Assembly: GCA_964614375.1 (NCBI GenBank)
Contig: CAZTLI010000028.1
Span: 1 to 22,675, forward strand
DNA: 22,675 nucleotides
DNA from: CAZTLI01 sp964614375
GTDB lineage: Bacteria; Chloroflexota; Anaerolineae; Aggregatilineales; Phototrophicaceae
Direction of reading: 5' to 3'
The notes below the pieces were generated by a model. The model did no database searches and was not told the DNA's origin. It saw only the letters and a program-made list of their open reading frames with translations. Made by a program: the position numbers and the translations under genes. Positions 5,799 through 16,000 of the stretch are shown here, piece by piece (positions within the stretch are counted from its first letter, which is position 1; every line of letters starts with the position of its first letter).

Positions 5799-7307
5799 AT
5801 GCAAAAATCAAAAAATGACTTTGAAGAAACACATCGCGGCCTGTTACCCGCCTTCCTACGCGACATCCGCATCATTCAAACTATCGCGCAGGTTATCTTT
5901 GTGATACTGGTGGTATTGGTCGCTAATCAGATTGTTGGCGACACCGTTTCAGCATTGGAGGCACAGGGTAATGCGCCCGAACTTGGATTTTTAAGCAACC
6001 GTGCGAGTTTTGCGCTCGCAGATGCCGGTGGTTATACGGCTGACGACAGCTATTGGGCTGCATTTCAAGTAGGGGTTGTCAATACACTCCGGGTCGTGAG
6101 TGTTGGATTAATTGCGACAACGATACTCGGCATTCTTTTTGGTATTTTCCTTTTAAGCAACAACTATTTAGTTCGCACACTGGCGCGCACGTATGTCGAA
6201 CTCCTGCGGAACACGCCAGTCCTCTTACAAATCATTGCGTGGTTGTTTATCGTCATTTTCGCGCTTCCGCCCCTGGATCAAGCCATTCAAATCCCGGCGG
6301 AAGGACGGCAAGTCTTGCCAGTGGGCGATTACATCTTGTATGGCCTGTTTTTATTCTCTGTTTGGCGCTGGTCGCGCAATGTGTCCGGGGATATACGCTG
6401 GAAACCGTTGATTATGCCGGGAGCGATTCTCGTCGTTCTTGCGCTGGAAATAATCGGCTTTTCAACCGGTGTGACCATGCGAGTTGATGTGTTCCCCAGC
6501 ATTATCCTGAGCGTGCAGGGCGTTGTCACAGGCACAATCTTGCCGACTGATCGTTTCGCGCTGTGGTCTTTATTCATCGTGATTGGCGTCACACTGGCGA
6601 TCATTATGTGGGTGTACTTCGGACGTGTCACTGAAGAAACCGGGCGTCCGATTAATCGCGGTGGTTATGCGCTGGCTGCTATCCTGATGTTCACGCTTAT
6701 TGGTTGGGTTCTTGTTGGTATCGAGCGCCCTCCCGAATCGTATGTCAATGCGAGCGGCGAGACGGTGCGTTTTCAAGAAGCCTACGATAGCAATACCCTG
6801 CCGCTAGATGTCCATCTACGCAGCAGTCGCCAGCCTATTCTGTATGTCCGTCCTGAACTTAATGAGCGTGGGAGTTCTGTTGTAGAAGGCATCACCATCT
6901 CGCGGAATTATCTGGCGGTCTTCCTGGGATTGGTGGTCTATACATCGGCATTTATCGCTGAAATTGTGCGGGCGGGCATTCAGGCTGTACCCGGTGGACA
7001 AATCGAGGCGGCGCGGGCGTTGGGCCTTTCATCCACACAAATGCTCCGGTTGATTATCTTGCCACAGGCGCTGCGAGTCATCATCCCACCCATGACCAAC
7101 CAATATCTCAATTTTTCTAAAAATTCCAGTCTGGCGATTGCCGTAGCCTATACCGACATCTTTCAGGTGATGAACACCGTCATTAACCAATCGGGACAAT
7201 CGGTCACGGGCATCATCATCATCATGGTGTCGTATCTGGTCATTAGTCTGGTGATTTCGGTGGTGATGAACTGGGTCAATAGTCGCTTCCAACTGGTGAC
7301 GAGGTAA
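5799..7307 (+). CDS. aapQ: General L-amino-acid ABC transporter, permease AapQ
   Basis: Inner-membrane permease of the polar-amino-acid (HisM/AapQ) family, 502 residues from ATG 5799, which has GGGGGA (5784-5789) 9 nt upstream; an in-frame ATG at 5775 would add 8 residues. The N-terminal helix (residues ~18-43) is followed by the periplasmic segment GFLSNRASF, also typical of AapQ. Permease helices begin with the VVNTLRVVSVGL and YVELLRNTPVLLQI blocks. The EAA cytoplasmic loop that docks on the ATPase is EIVRAGIQAVPGGQIEAARALG, beginning at residue 388. Between the two halves lie about 150 extra residues with several membrane helices and a polar segment around 330-355, so the protein is longer than the usual ~400. 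It pairs with AapM; the aapM start codon comes 6 nt after its stop. Confidence 0.92.
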   Translation: MQKSKNDFEETHRGLLPAFLRDIRIIQTIAQVIFVILVVLVANQIVGDTVSALEAQGNAPELGFLSNRASFALADAGGYTADDSYWAAFQVGVVNTLRVVSVGLIATTILGILFGIFLLSNNYLVRTLARTYVELLRNTPVLLQIIAWLFIVIFALPPLDQAIQIPAEGRQVLPVGDYILYGLFLFSVWRWSRNVSGDIRWKPLIMPGAILVVLALEIIGFSTGVTMRVDVFPSIILSVQGVVTGTILPTDRFALWSLFIVIGVTLAIIMWVYFGRVTEETGRPINRGGYALAAILMFTLIGWVLVGIERPPESYVNASGETVRFQEAYDSNTLPLDVHLRSSRQPILYVRPELNERGSSVVEGITISRNYLAVFLGLVVYTSAFIAEIVRAGIQAVPGGQIEAARALGLSSTQMLRLIILPQALRVIIPPMTNQYLNFSKNSSLAIAVAYTDIFQVMNTVINQSGQSVTGIIIIMVSYLVISLVISVVMNWVNSRFQLVTR

Positions 7308-7313
7308 AAGACG

Positions 7314-10300
7314 ATGACAGAACAAGATCACACTTACAGAGCCGCCATCAATTACGATGAACCCGAGACCAAGCCCCCGCCACGATTAGAAGTCGGTGTG
7401 CTGGCATGGATGCGGCAGAATTTGTTCAGGTCGCCGTTTGATATTGTCGTGACCATCCTCGCTACATTGCTTGCGATTGCCGCGATTGTCTCGCTGCTTA
7501 CATGGTCAACTTCACAGGCCAACTGGTTCGTGATTAACAACAATATCCGGCGTTTCACGGTTGATCGTCTCGACCTGCAATTTGAATGGCGGGTCGCGCT
7601 GACGGTGCTCATCGCCTTTTTCCTTGTCGGCATGAGTCTGTCACGCTGGGCACGGCGTTCGGCACGGATGCTGGCAATTGTGGCAGGGGTGGTGGTTATT
7701 TTGTTTGCGGTGCTGCCCTTTGTCATTGACACCTCTGTATCCCCACCATCGGCCTTTTTAGCGGCGGGCAATGTTGAAATTATTGACCGTGCGGAAACGA
7801 TTAGTGCCCAAAACGAACTGGCCTTTATCGCGCCAGCAAATACCGTGGTCTCGGTGCAGATAGGCACTGCCGCTTCTGCCGACGAGGAATCTATCGCCAG
7901 TTTGGATGGTTTCACGGATCGCGCCTCGACAACTATCGCCAACGCCTCTGCTAGTCGTCTCGAAAGAGCGCAGCGTTCTCGCGAAATTGCCCACTTGCTG
8001 GCGGGCGACACACTCACCGATAGCCAGCGGGTACGCCTCCTGACCGAAGTACGCACTCTCACGCGCACGGCTAATCTGGATGAAGCGGGCGAGGCACGAG
8101 TCGATGAAATTGTCGCAATGCTGCAAACCAACCTCCCTGAAGCCGCGGTCACCGAACTGACAGACGAATTTGCAACATTGCTCACACCACCGGAAATCAT
8201 CCCGACCTATTCCGTGAACGAGGTCAGTGTCACTGTCGAGATTCTGGATGGGCAAACGCTGGAAGTCATCGGTGCAGCCGTGCTCACAGCCACTTCTGCG
8301 CCGCTGGAAGTGACCCTTCCGGCAGATGGCTGGTATGTCATCCGCAAAGTTGTGACAGAGGGCGAAGGTGTTGCCCTGCTGCAAACACGCGGCATCGACC
8401 CGCTGGTTGTGCGCGATTTGGGCAATAATCAGTTCACCTATGAACTCATCACCGACAGCAGTTTTTCGGTTGACGAGACCCGCCCCAATATTGATGGCAC
8501 AGATGTGCCGATGGTGTTGCTGACGGACAATCAGTTCCGGGGTGACCGCACATTGTCTGGTTTCCTGCGCCATTTCCTCGCGCCCTTTTTGCGAATTGTG
8601 GAACGTGCCCTCTTCCCATCCATTCTTGTCGTTATCTGGGGATATGTCGTGGGTTATGCGCTGGCCCATCGTTCTGGCGAAAACAGCCGCTTTAAATCGC
8701 CCGTCGGGCAATTGACACTGCTGGCATTGGCACTCGCGCCAATACTGCCTGTCTTGTTCTACTTCGGCCCGGTGAATGGCGACCTGGGGTTTGCGCCTGC
8801 TGCGGGGATCATGGCGATTGTGCTCAAAATCGGCATTTTCGTGGCAGCCGTCGTGCTGGCATGGCAGCTTATCGAGGCCATGAATCGGTCAAACCCGGGC
8901 GAAGAGGCACAGGGCGATTTCACCAATCTGCTCATGGGCATGTGGGGCTTGTTCCCGCCCGCGATGCTGTACTTAGCGGCAGGTATCCCCAATCTGTCTG
9001 GCGAAGATGTCGGCAATTTTGTTGGTGGGTTGCTATGGCTGGGAATCATCTTCTTCGTTGGCGTTGCCCTCACCAACAACAGTATCGGCTATGGTTTGAT
9101 GGTTCTAGGCGGCCTGCTCGCAGTCGCCCAACCCCATATCACCAGCTTCATCTGGAATGGCGAATTCATCAACAGCGATGTGTTAGCGCAGCTTGCAATC
9201 TGGGTGACGGTGGCAATAGTGGGATTGGTTGCAGCCGTCGTGGGCGATAATCTTCGCCGCAATTTTGATTTTGAAGTCCGACGACTGGGTTTCTTAGGCA
9301 GCCTTACACTGTGGGTACTGGCGATTGTCGCGCTGCCACTGCTGCTAGACCGCTTCACGACGGACGCCGCAACACGCACTCAAATTACTGACATTCTGCC
9401 GCTGGTGAGCTATGCCCTATGGGTGATTTTCATGTTCTTTGTCGGGCAGGTGCGCTTGAATACCCACTGGTTCGGCATTGGCCTGATTTTACTTAGTTTG
9501 CAATGGCTCGGCGCTAGCGGGCTGTCGGGCGGCTTTGACCTCGTGTTGTGGGCGGTGTTCCTGTCGTTTGGGTTGCTGTATATGCGCGAACGCGGCGAAA
9601 ACAACCGCACCCATTGGCAATCACGCGGCACTATGCTGCTTGGCGGGATGGCGGCGGTCTGGGTTGTGGCGCTTGCGCTCATTCCGCTGCTGCTGCGTGC
9701 GGGTGCTGAGGGTGGATTTATCACTGTGCCCGAAGGTAACCTTTTCCCCACCAGCGACACGCGCAAATGGGGCGGCCTCATGCTCACGATGCAGCTAACG
9801 GTCGTCAGTATTATCGCGTCCTTCCCGATAGGTCTGTTACTGGCACTGGGACGCCGCAGTAGTCTACCTGTTGTAAAATGGGCGTGCGTGACCTATATCG
9901 AGCTTGTGCGCGGTGTGCCGTTGGTTACGGTGCTGTTCATGGCGCAGTTACTCGTGCCGCTGGTCAATCCGCAGCTATCGACCGTCGATAATGTCATCCG
10001 CGCGATGATTGGTATCACCCTGTTTAGCGCGGCCTATCTCGCTGAGAATGTGCGCGGGGGGTTGCAATCTATCCCCCCGGGACAAGAAGAAGCGGCAAAG
10101 GCACTTGGCCTCAGCAATTGGCAGTCCACGCTGTTCATCTTGCTGCCCCAGGCGCTGCGGGCGGTGATTCCGGCGCTGGTCGGGCAGTTCATCTCCCTGT
10201 TCAAGGACACGTCGCTGGTGATTATCGTCGGCTTGATTGATCTCACGGGTGTGGCGCAGAGCGTCGTTTCACAGGCGGAATACATCGGACGCCGCCGCGA

Positions 10301-10412
10301 AACCTTCCTGTTCATCGCCATCATTTACTTCGTCTTCAGTTACGTCATGTCCTACATCAGCCGCCGTGTAGAAGAAAGTGGCGCGGGTGCAGCCATGGCT
10401 CGCCGGATTTAG
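7314..10412 (+). CDS. aapM: General L-amino-acid ABC transporter, oversized permease AapM
   Basis: A 1032-residue membrane protein whose last ~220 residues are a standard AapM permease: first helix near 820-845, YIELVRGVPLVTVLFM block, and EAA loop beginning AENVRGG at residue 910. Usual AapM proteins are about 400 residues. Here ~800 residues precede the permease: three membrane helices (about 44-66, 92-109, 117-137), a soluble segment of about 290 residues (charged helical stretch ~190-300, then beta-rich ~305-400), and a long run of hydrophobic helices from about 430 to 800. By the helix count the soluble segment should lie outside the membrane, where it could touch the binding protein; that is inference. 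The frame is intact throughout and the codon use looks like that of its neighbours. The start ATG 7314 overlaps a GAGG at the end of aapQ, suggesting translational coupling. aapP follows 18 nt later. Confidence 0.9.
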   Translation: MTEQDHTYRAAINYDEPETKPPPRLEVGVLAWMRQNLFRSPFDIVVTILATLLAIAAIVSLLTWSTSQANWFVINNNIRRFTVDRLDLQFEWRVALTVLIAFFLVGMSLSRWARRSARMLAIVAGVVVILFAVLPFVIDTSVSPPSAFLAAGNVEIIDRAETISAQNELAFIAPANTVVSVQIGTAASADEESIASLDGFTDRASTTIANASASRLERAQRSREIAHLLAGDTLTDSQRVRLLTEVRTLTRTANLDEAGEARVDEIVAMLQTNLPEAAVTELTDEFATLLTPPEIIPTYSVNEVSVTVEILDGQTLEVIGAAVLTATSAPLEVTLPADGWYVIRKVVTEGEGVALLQTRGIDPLVVRDLGNNQFTYELITDSSFSVDETRPNIDGTDVPMVLLTDNQFRGDRTLSGFLRHFLAPFLRIVERALFPSILVVIWGYVVGYALAHRSGENSRFKSPVGQLTLLALALAPILPVLFYFGPVNGDLGFAPAAGIMAIVLKIGIFVAAVVLAWQLIEAMNRSNPGEEAQGDFTNLLMGMWGLFPPAMLYLAAGIPNLSGEDVGNFVGGLLWLGIIFFVGVALTNNSIGYGLMVLGGLLAVAQPHITSFIWNGEFINSDVLAQLAIWVTVAIVGLVAAVVGDNLRRNFDFEVRRLGFLGSLTLWVLAIVALPLLLDRFTTDAATRTQITDILPLVSYALWVIFMFFVGQVRLNTHWFGIGLILLSLQWLGASGLSGGFDLVLWAVFLSFGLLYMRERGENNRTHWQSRGTMLLGGMAAVWVVALALIPLLLRAGAEGGFITVPEGNLFPTSDTRKWGGLMLTMQLTVVSIIASFPIGLLLALGRRSSLPVVKWACVTYIELVRGVPLVTVLFMAQLLVPLVNPQLSTVDNVIRAMIGITLFSAAYLAENVRGGLQSIPPGQEEAAKALGLSNWQSTLFILLPQALRAVIPALVGQFISLFKDTSLVIIVGLIDLTGVAQSVVSQAEYIGRRRETFLFIAIIYFVFSYVMSYISRRVEESGAGAAMARRI

Positions 10413-10430
10413 TGTGTAAAGGAACACATC

Positions 10431-11231
10431 ATGACTGATCAAGAAATGCAAGAAGCACCAGTAAAAGTCAGACGAACCAGTGTCCGCATGGAGGAAGAGC
10501 CGATTATCGTTTGTGAGAATGTCAACAAATGGTTCGGTGAATTCCATGTGCTGCGTGATGTATCTATGACCGTGCAGCCGCAAGAAGTGGTCGTCATCAT
10601 TGGGCCATCCGGTTCGGGCAAATCAACCTACATTCGCTGCCTCAATCGCCTTGAGGAACATCAAGAAGGCAAAATTATCATTGATGGCATCGAGATGGGA
10701 CACGATGTACGCAATATTGCCGAAATCCGCCGCGAAATCGGGATGGTATTCCAGCAGTTTAACCTGTTCCCGCACCTGACCGTGCTAGATAACGTCGCCC
10801 TCGCCCCACAGAAGGTTCGCCATTGGCCCCGCGAAAAAGCTGAAGAAAAGGCAATGGAACTGTTGAAACGTGTCGGCATCCCGGAACAAGCCTTTAAGTA
10901 TCCCGGTCAGCTTTCTGGTGGTCAGCAGCAGCGCGTGGCGATTGCCCGCGCACTGGCGATGGAGCCAAAAATCATGCTGTTCGACGAACCCACATCGGCG
11001 CTAGACCCGGAAATGATTAAAGAAGTGCTGGACGCGATGAAAGAATTGGCCTACAGCGGTATGACCATGCTCGTGGTCACACATGAAATGGGCTTCGCGC
11101 GTGAAGTGGCAGATCGTGTGGTCTTCTTCGATCATGGACGGATTGTGGAACAGGGTGAGCCGGAACACTTCTTCCGCGCGGATGTCGAGCATCATCCACG
11201 TACACAGGAATTCCTCGACCAGATTCTTTAA
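10431..11231 (+). CDS. aapP: General L-amino-acid ABC transporter, ATP-binding protein
   Basis: Cytoplasmic ATPase that powers the AapQM permease, 266 residues. Walker A GPSGSGKST is at residues 58-66, Q-loop VFQQFNLFPHLTV near 107-119, signature LSGGQQQR at 161-168, Walker B IMLFDEP at 181-187 with catalytic E186, and the H-loop at H218. All are intact. The first ~22 residues are a polar extension ahead of the domain. The start ATG 10431 has AAAGGA (10418-10423) 7 nt upstream, in the short gap after aapM. It closes the operon and is followed by a terminator. Confidence 0.96.
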   Translation: MTDQEMQEAPVKVRRTSVRMEEEPIIVCENVNKWFGEFHVLRDVSMTVQPQEVVVIIGPSGSGKSTYIRCLNRLEEHQEGKIIIDGIEMGHDVRNIAEIRREIGMVFQQFNLFPHLTVLDNVALAPQKVRHWPREKAEEKAMELLKRVGIPEQAFKYPGQLSGGQQQRVAIARALAMEPKIMLFDEPTSALDPEMIKEVLDAMKELAYSGMTMLVVTHEMGFAREVADRVVFFDHGRIVEQGEPEHFFRADVEHHPRTQEFLDQIL

Positions 11232-11258
11232 ATTTTACCATCACAGCAAAACCCATTT

Positions 11259-11290
11259 CGGGGCACTGTTCACTGGCGTGCCCCGTTTTA
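11259..11290 (+). terminator. Rho-independent terminator of the aap operon
   Basis: An 8-bp perfect stem CGGGGCAC (11259-11266)/GTGCCCCG (11278-11285) with an 11-nt loop is followed by TTTTA. It lies 27 nt after the aapP stop. Confidence 0.85.
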
Positions 11291-11334
11291 TCGTCCTCAC
11301 ACAAGCAGTCACCTGATTTTACTATCCAGGAATC

Positions 11335-11357
11335 AAAAAGAGCGACCTGAGCCGCCC
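11335..11357 (-). terminator. Terminator for the minus-strand Ig-repeat gene
   Basis: On the minus strand, GGGCGGC (complement of 11351-11357) pairs with GUCGCUC (complement of 11340-11346) around a UCAG loop. The seven pairs include two G-U wobbles, and five U residues (complement of 11335-11339) follow. On the plus strand the same two positions are A-C mismatches, so the hairpin is stable only in the minus-strand transcript, although T-runs flank it on both sides. Confidence 0.65.
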
Positions 11358-11383
11358 TTTTTTATAGGCTATTGTGGTATTCG

Positions 11384-13020
11384 CTATGGTAAGCGTTCCA
11401 GTGACAGGTCAAAGGCGCTGTTGGATTGGGCGGTGTCGTCAATGGTGATGAGCACCTCACCATCTTCGGGTACTTCAAAATCAATGGATACCCGCGATAT
11501 GTCCGCCAGTGAGACGGTTGCCAGTGTCTGCCCATTCTGGGTCACGCGCACAGTGGGCTGCCCCATATCAGGCGCAACCACGGCCACAGTCAAACGCACG
11601 GTCTCGCCAGCAACACCTGTAAATACGGCAGTTGCCAACGATTGTTTGTCGTTAAGACGGATGCGCTGCGTCCCTTCATCCAGCGAGGGTACGGCACTGC
11701 GCTCTAAAGTCATTGTGACCGTGCCTGTTTCGCCGCGCGTAAAGGTTTCCAGCCGCACGATATATTCGCCAGCGCGGGGCAGCACAATCTGGTTGAATTC
11801 AGGGTCAAAGCCGGAGCCACCATCATCATCAAACAGGGTTTCACCATCGGGGAATGTCAGTTGCAAACTGGTATCAATCGTGCTATCGCTATCGACAATG
11901 ATGTTGATGACATCGCCCGCCTCGCCATTGAAGCTGAAGTAGAAGACCTGATCCGATTCGGTGAATTCGACCTCGAACGAGTCTGCATACGCAATTGGTT
12001 CTATCGTCACCCGATCCAATCGCAGCGTGTATGACCCGCCGCCATTATCGGTATAACCGCCTGCGGTGATGATGTATTCGCCCGTGTCTGGCAATGTGAA
12101 GGGGCCAATCTGGGAACTGCGGCGTTCCGATGTAAAGGTCGAGTCATAGACGGCAATCGGTGATGTCGGATTGCTGGCCGTGGCGATGTTGATATAGCTG
12201 AAGAAGGCGCCCGTTTCCAGCGAAATACTGATGGTATCACCCGCTTGGCCGACAAAGCTATAATTTTCAAATGGGATGCCGCCCTCTAGCTCACTGGTAA
12301 TGACCATGCCATATTCGATTCGGCGGACTTCATTACCGATAACCGTTAGCTCGAATTGGCCGCTGAATTGCGCCGTGCCACCTGTGCGCTGTGAAAAACT
12401 GGTCGCCACAATGAGATACGTGCCATCTTCGGGGATGATGTATGGCCCAATGAGCGAGTTCAAACCCTGTCCACCGTCATCGTTGAAAGTCAATTCATTG
12501 CCGTCTGCATCCTGCAAGATGAGATAGGTATCAAAATCACTGGATGTCAACGAAATCAAGATGCTCTGTCCGGCTTCGCCCACAAAGGCATAGGTGACTG
12601 TCGGTTCATCGGGTGTGACTCCGCCCGTGATGCTTTCATCGACGCCTATCACCGCTTCATACGGTATGTTCGTGTCGGGCGCGTCAGGTGTGGGCGTGGG
12701 GCCAACTTCTGAAGTCGCGAACGTCACCGTGAATTCACCGACGCTATAGCGTTCGCCATTTGTTTGTGAATAGAGCAGGCTGGTCGCGATAATGGTGTAT
12801 GTGCCGTCCTCAGCCAGTGTATGCCGGATTTGGGCATTTAAGTCGCCGGCGCTATCGTCATCTTCTGCTACAGGATTGCCATCCACACCCAACAGCACCA
12901 GATAACTATCAAAAACAGTCGATTCCATTGTAATCGTCACGGTCTGTCCCGCTTGCCCTTCAAAACTATAGAGCGCAGCGGGTTCAGCGTCCGTCAATTC
13001 ATCTGTGAGAACATCGCCGG
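11384..13020 (-). repeat. Array of about five PPC-type domains (C-terminal part of the giant protein)
   Basis: Five ~100-residue beta domains share an aromatic-rich start (YSFEGQAGQ, YAFVGEAGQ, YSFVGQAGD, FYFSFNGEAGD, AVFTGVAGE), a middle with Asp clusters (EDDDSAG, FNDDGGQG, FDDDGGSG) and an end (EDGTYTIIA, EDGTYLIVA, DTGEYIITA, RAGEYIVRL, EDGEVLITI). The Asp clusters, seen in domains 1, 2 and 4, suggest calcium binding. The fifth copy lacks the cluster. Confidence 0.8.
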
Positions 13021-16000
13021 GCGCTATGGGTGTGCCTGTGGCGGGTGTCGGTGTGCCCCCATCACCATTGCCACCCAATACAGGCGGTTGGGCTTCCAGC
13101 GCGACAAATCCGGCTTGACCAATAACGCCGCCTGCCGACGCCACTGTGACTGTATAGACGCCGGGTGCGTCGCCTGCTTCGGTGAAAATGGTGACGACTA
13201 CCGCGCCATTATCATTGGCTGCGCGAGTCGTGCTGTAGACCTCTTCGCCCGTATCGGCAAAGACAATGCTAATCGTCACCTGCTGCCCGGCTTCCAGCCC
13301 GGTCACCACAATATCGTGATTCGACCCAATTGGGCCTTCCGCTGGACTCACGGTGACATTACCCGTCGCGATTTGTGTGACAACCAGTGTAGTGCGGGCG
13401 ATAACCATCCCATCAATCGTTGCTACAACGGCATACGATCCCGGCGGGTCTGTCGCTTCACTTTCCAGACGGAATTGCAGCACACCGTTGGGATTGGTCT
13501 CATAATCGGCGTTATAGACACTCTGCCCATTGAACTGCACGTCGATGTTGATCGTTGTATTGGGCGGCGCACCGACAATCATCACGTTATGAATCGTGCC
13601 GACTGGCCCACTCTCTGGTGTAATGGTCATTGTGGCAGCAGACGGCGGTTGCACATCACCATCGGTGATAGTTAATTCAGCACGACCTGCTACCTGCCCA
13701 CCTACGCGGACGTTGATTGTGTAGGTCGCGCCCGGCGTGTCGGTTTCGTCTGTAATAAGATTGACCATCCAACTGCCGAGGTCGCTGGCTGTGCCACTGG
13801 TCTCCAACAGGACGCGCCCTTCATAGACCACTTCTAACGTCGCCGCGGAATTGGGTTCAAGACCTGTTATCGTCACAATATGAGCCGTCCCGATGGGGCC
13901 GCTGGCAGGTTCGACCATCACCACGACCTCTGTGGGTTGTACGGCATCGCCTTCAATCGCGAGTTCTCCGCTGCCGACCACCTGACCACCGACAAGGACA
14001 TTCACGACGTACACCGCGTTGGGTCTGTCGGTGTCGTCTGTCACTAAAGGAACGACCAGCATACCGCTATCGTCGGCGGTATAGGTATTCTCGAACAGCA
14101 CCCGGTCTCCATCCAGCACTTGCAGCGTGACCTGTGCGTTTGGCTGCAAACCCACAACACGGACTTCGTGTGTCGTCCCGATGGGGCCGCCGGGGGGATT
14201 GACTGTAACTTCCACCGCCGCTGGCGGTTGAACGCTATCATCCGTAATCGTCAATTCGGCACTGGCGACGATTTGATCATTGACTACCGCGTCAACGGTA
14301 TAGACCGAACCGGGCACATCACTGGCATCGGATTGCAGGTCAACAGTCGCTACGCCCTCGCTGCTGGCTGGGTAATCGCCGCTGAACAGTACCCGGCCTT
14401 CAAATGTCACATTCAGGCGTACTGTTGAGTCGGGTTGCAATCCGGTGATTTCGACGACGTGTCGTGTTCCAACCGGGCCGCTATCCGGTGTAATTGTCAT
14501 CTGGACGGCAGACGGCCCACCACCATCGGTAATGGCAAATGCACCGCTGGCAATCACTTCATCGCCCAATACCGCATCGACAGTATACGTGCCTGCCGGG
14601 TCGCTGGCTTCACTCACCAGTTCAGCGACGGCGATACCTTCCGCGTTGGCTGTATAGGTATTGCTAAATACGGCTGTGCCATCGTAAGAGACGACCAGCG
14701 TAATCGTTGAATCGGGTTCCAGGCCGCGCACTTCCACATGATAGGTCGTTCCATTGGGGCCTTCAGCAGGCGTGATGAAAATCTCGGCCTGCGGTACAGA
14801 GACAGCATCGCCTTCGATAACAAGCTCACTCGTGACGACAATTTCACCAGCCTGCCGCACGACAACGACATACAGACCGGGTTGGTCGCCCGCTTCGGTT
14901 TGCAGACGGACGAATGCCACGCCATTTTCATCCGTCGGATAGTTATTGCTGTAGACGATTGTGCCTTCAAACACGACATCCACAGTCACAGTGGTATCCG
15001 GCGCCAAGCCCGTGATTTCGACATTGTGCGTCGTGCCAATTGCCCCGGCGGTGGGCGTGATGGTCATGACGACAGCGCCTGTGGGTGTTGGCGGTTGTGC
15101 GCCCTCTTCCGTAATCGTCAACTCGCTGCTGCCGACCACTTCCCCGCCGACTGTGGCGGTGATTGTATATGTTCCTGCCGGGTCGCTGGCCTCGCTCACG
15201 ACGCTAAAGGTGAAAATACCATCGTTCCCGGCTGTGCCTGTGGTACTAAAGACCGACTGGCCATTAAACGCGATGTCCAATGTCACCGCAGCACCCGGTT
15301 GCAAACCACGCACTTCAATCGCGTGATTTGTGCCGCGCGGCCCCGACGCGGGTGTGATACTCATGTTGCCCGTTGGTACAGGCGGCTCTACATCCCCGCC
15401 GACTGCAAAATCGCCGCTGGCAACAATTTCACCATCGAGCACGATGTTGACGGTATAGACACCATTGGAATCACTTGCATCTGTCACCAGTCCGGTGGTG
15501 TATGTCCCACTTGCATCGGCTGTAAATTCAGTCGAAAACACAGATGCACCAGCAAACACCACATCCAATACGCCGCTGCTGCCCGCGGGTAAACCAGTGA
15601 CGGTGACGCTGTGCCGTGTGCCCTGTATGCCGGCAGCGGGGTCAATCGCAATCGTCACATCCGTTGGGCGGGGCGCTTCGGCAGACGTGATTTCAAAGCT
15701 GGTCTCGGCGACACTGACTTCGCTCACACTCACCCGAACCATATATGTACCCGGCGAGTCGGTGGTGTCACTGGTAATGGCAAATGAGGCCATACCATTG
15801 CTGTTGGCGATACGTGATGTGTTATAAACCGCCGCCCCATCATAGATAAAATCCAGCACCACCCGCGCGCCCGGTTCAACATCGGCCACCGTGATAGTAA
15901 ACGTTGTGCCTTGCGCGCCCGCGCCGGGTGTGACAGTGACTTCGGGATTATAGACGATGGCGGTAATGGTCAATTCAACCGTTTCGACCTGACCGTCGGG

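Noticed and set aside
7758..8711. Minus-strand ORF of 317 codons inside aapM, and another at 7352-8200
   Set aside because: They lie entirely within the coding strand of aapM, with no family features and no start signals.
13017..13060. Thr/Pro-rich linker (TPTPATGTP) as a possible cell-wall anchor region
   Set aside because: It lies between the Ig and PPC arrays, not at the C-terminus, and there is no sortase motif or terminal hydrophobic helix.
12953..13675. Plus-strand ORF of 240 codons opposite the Ig-repeat gene, with similar ones at 14738-15592 and 15465-15827
   Set aside because: They are antisense to the repeat-coding strand. Their Cys/Arg/His-rich content and lack of ribosome sites mark them as codon-bias shadows.
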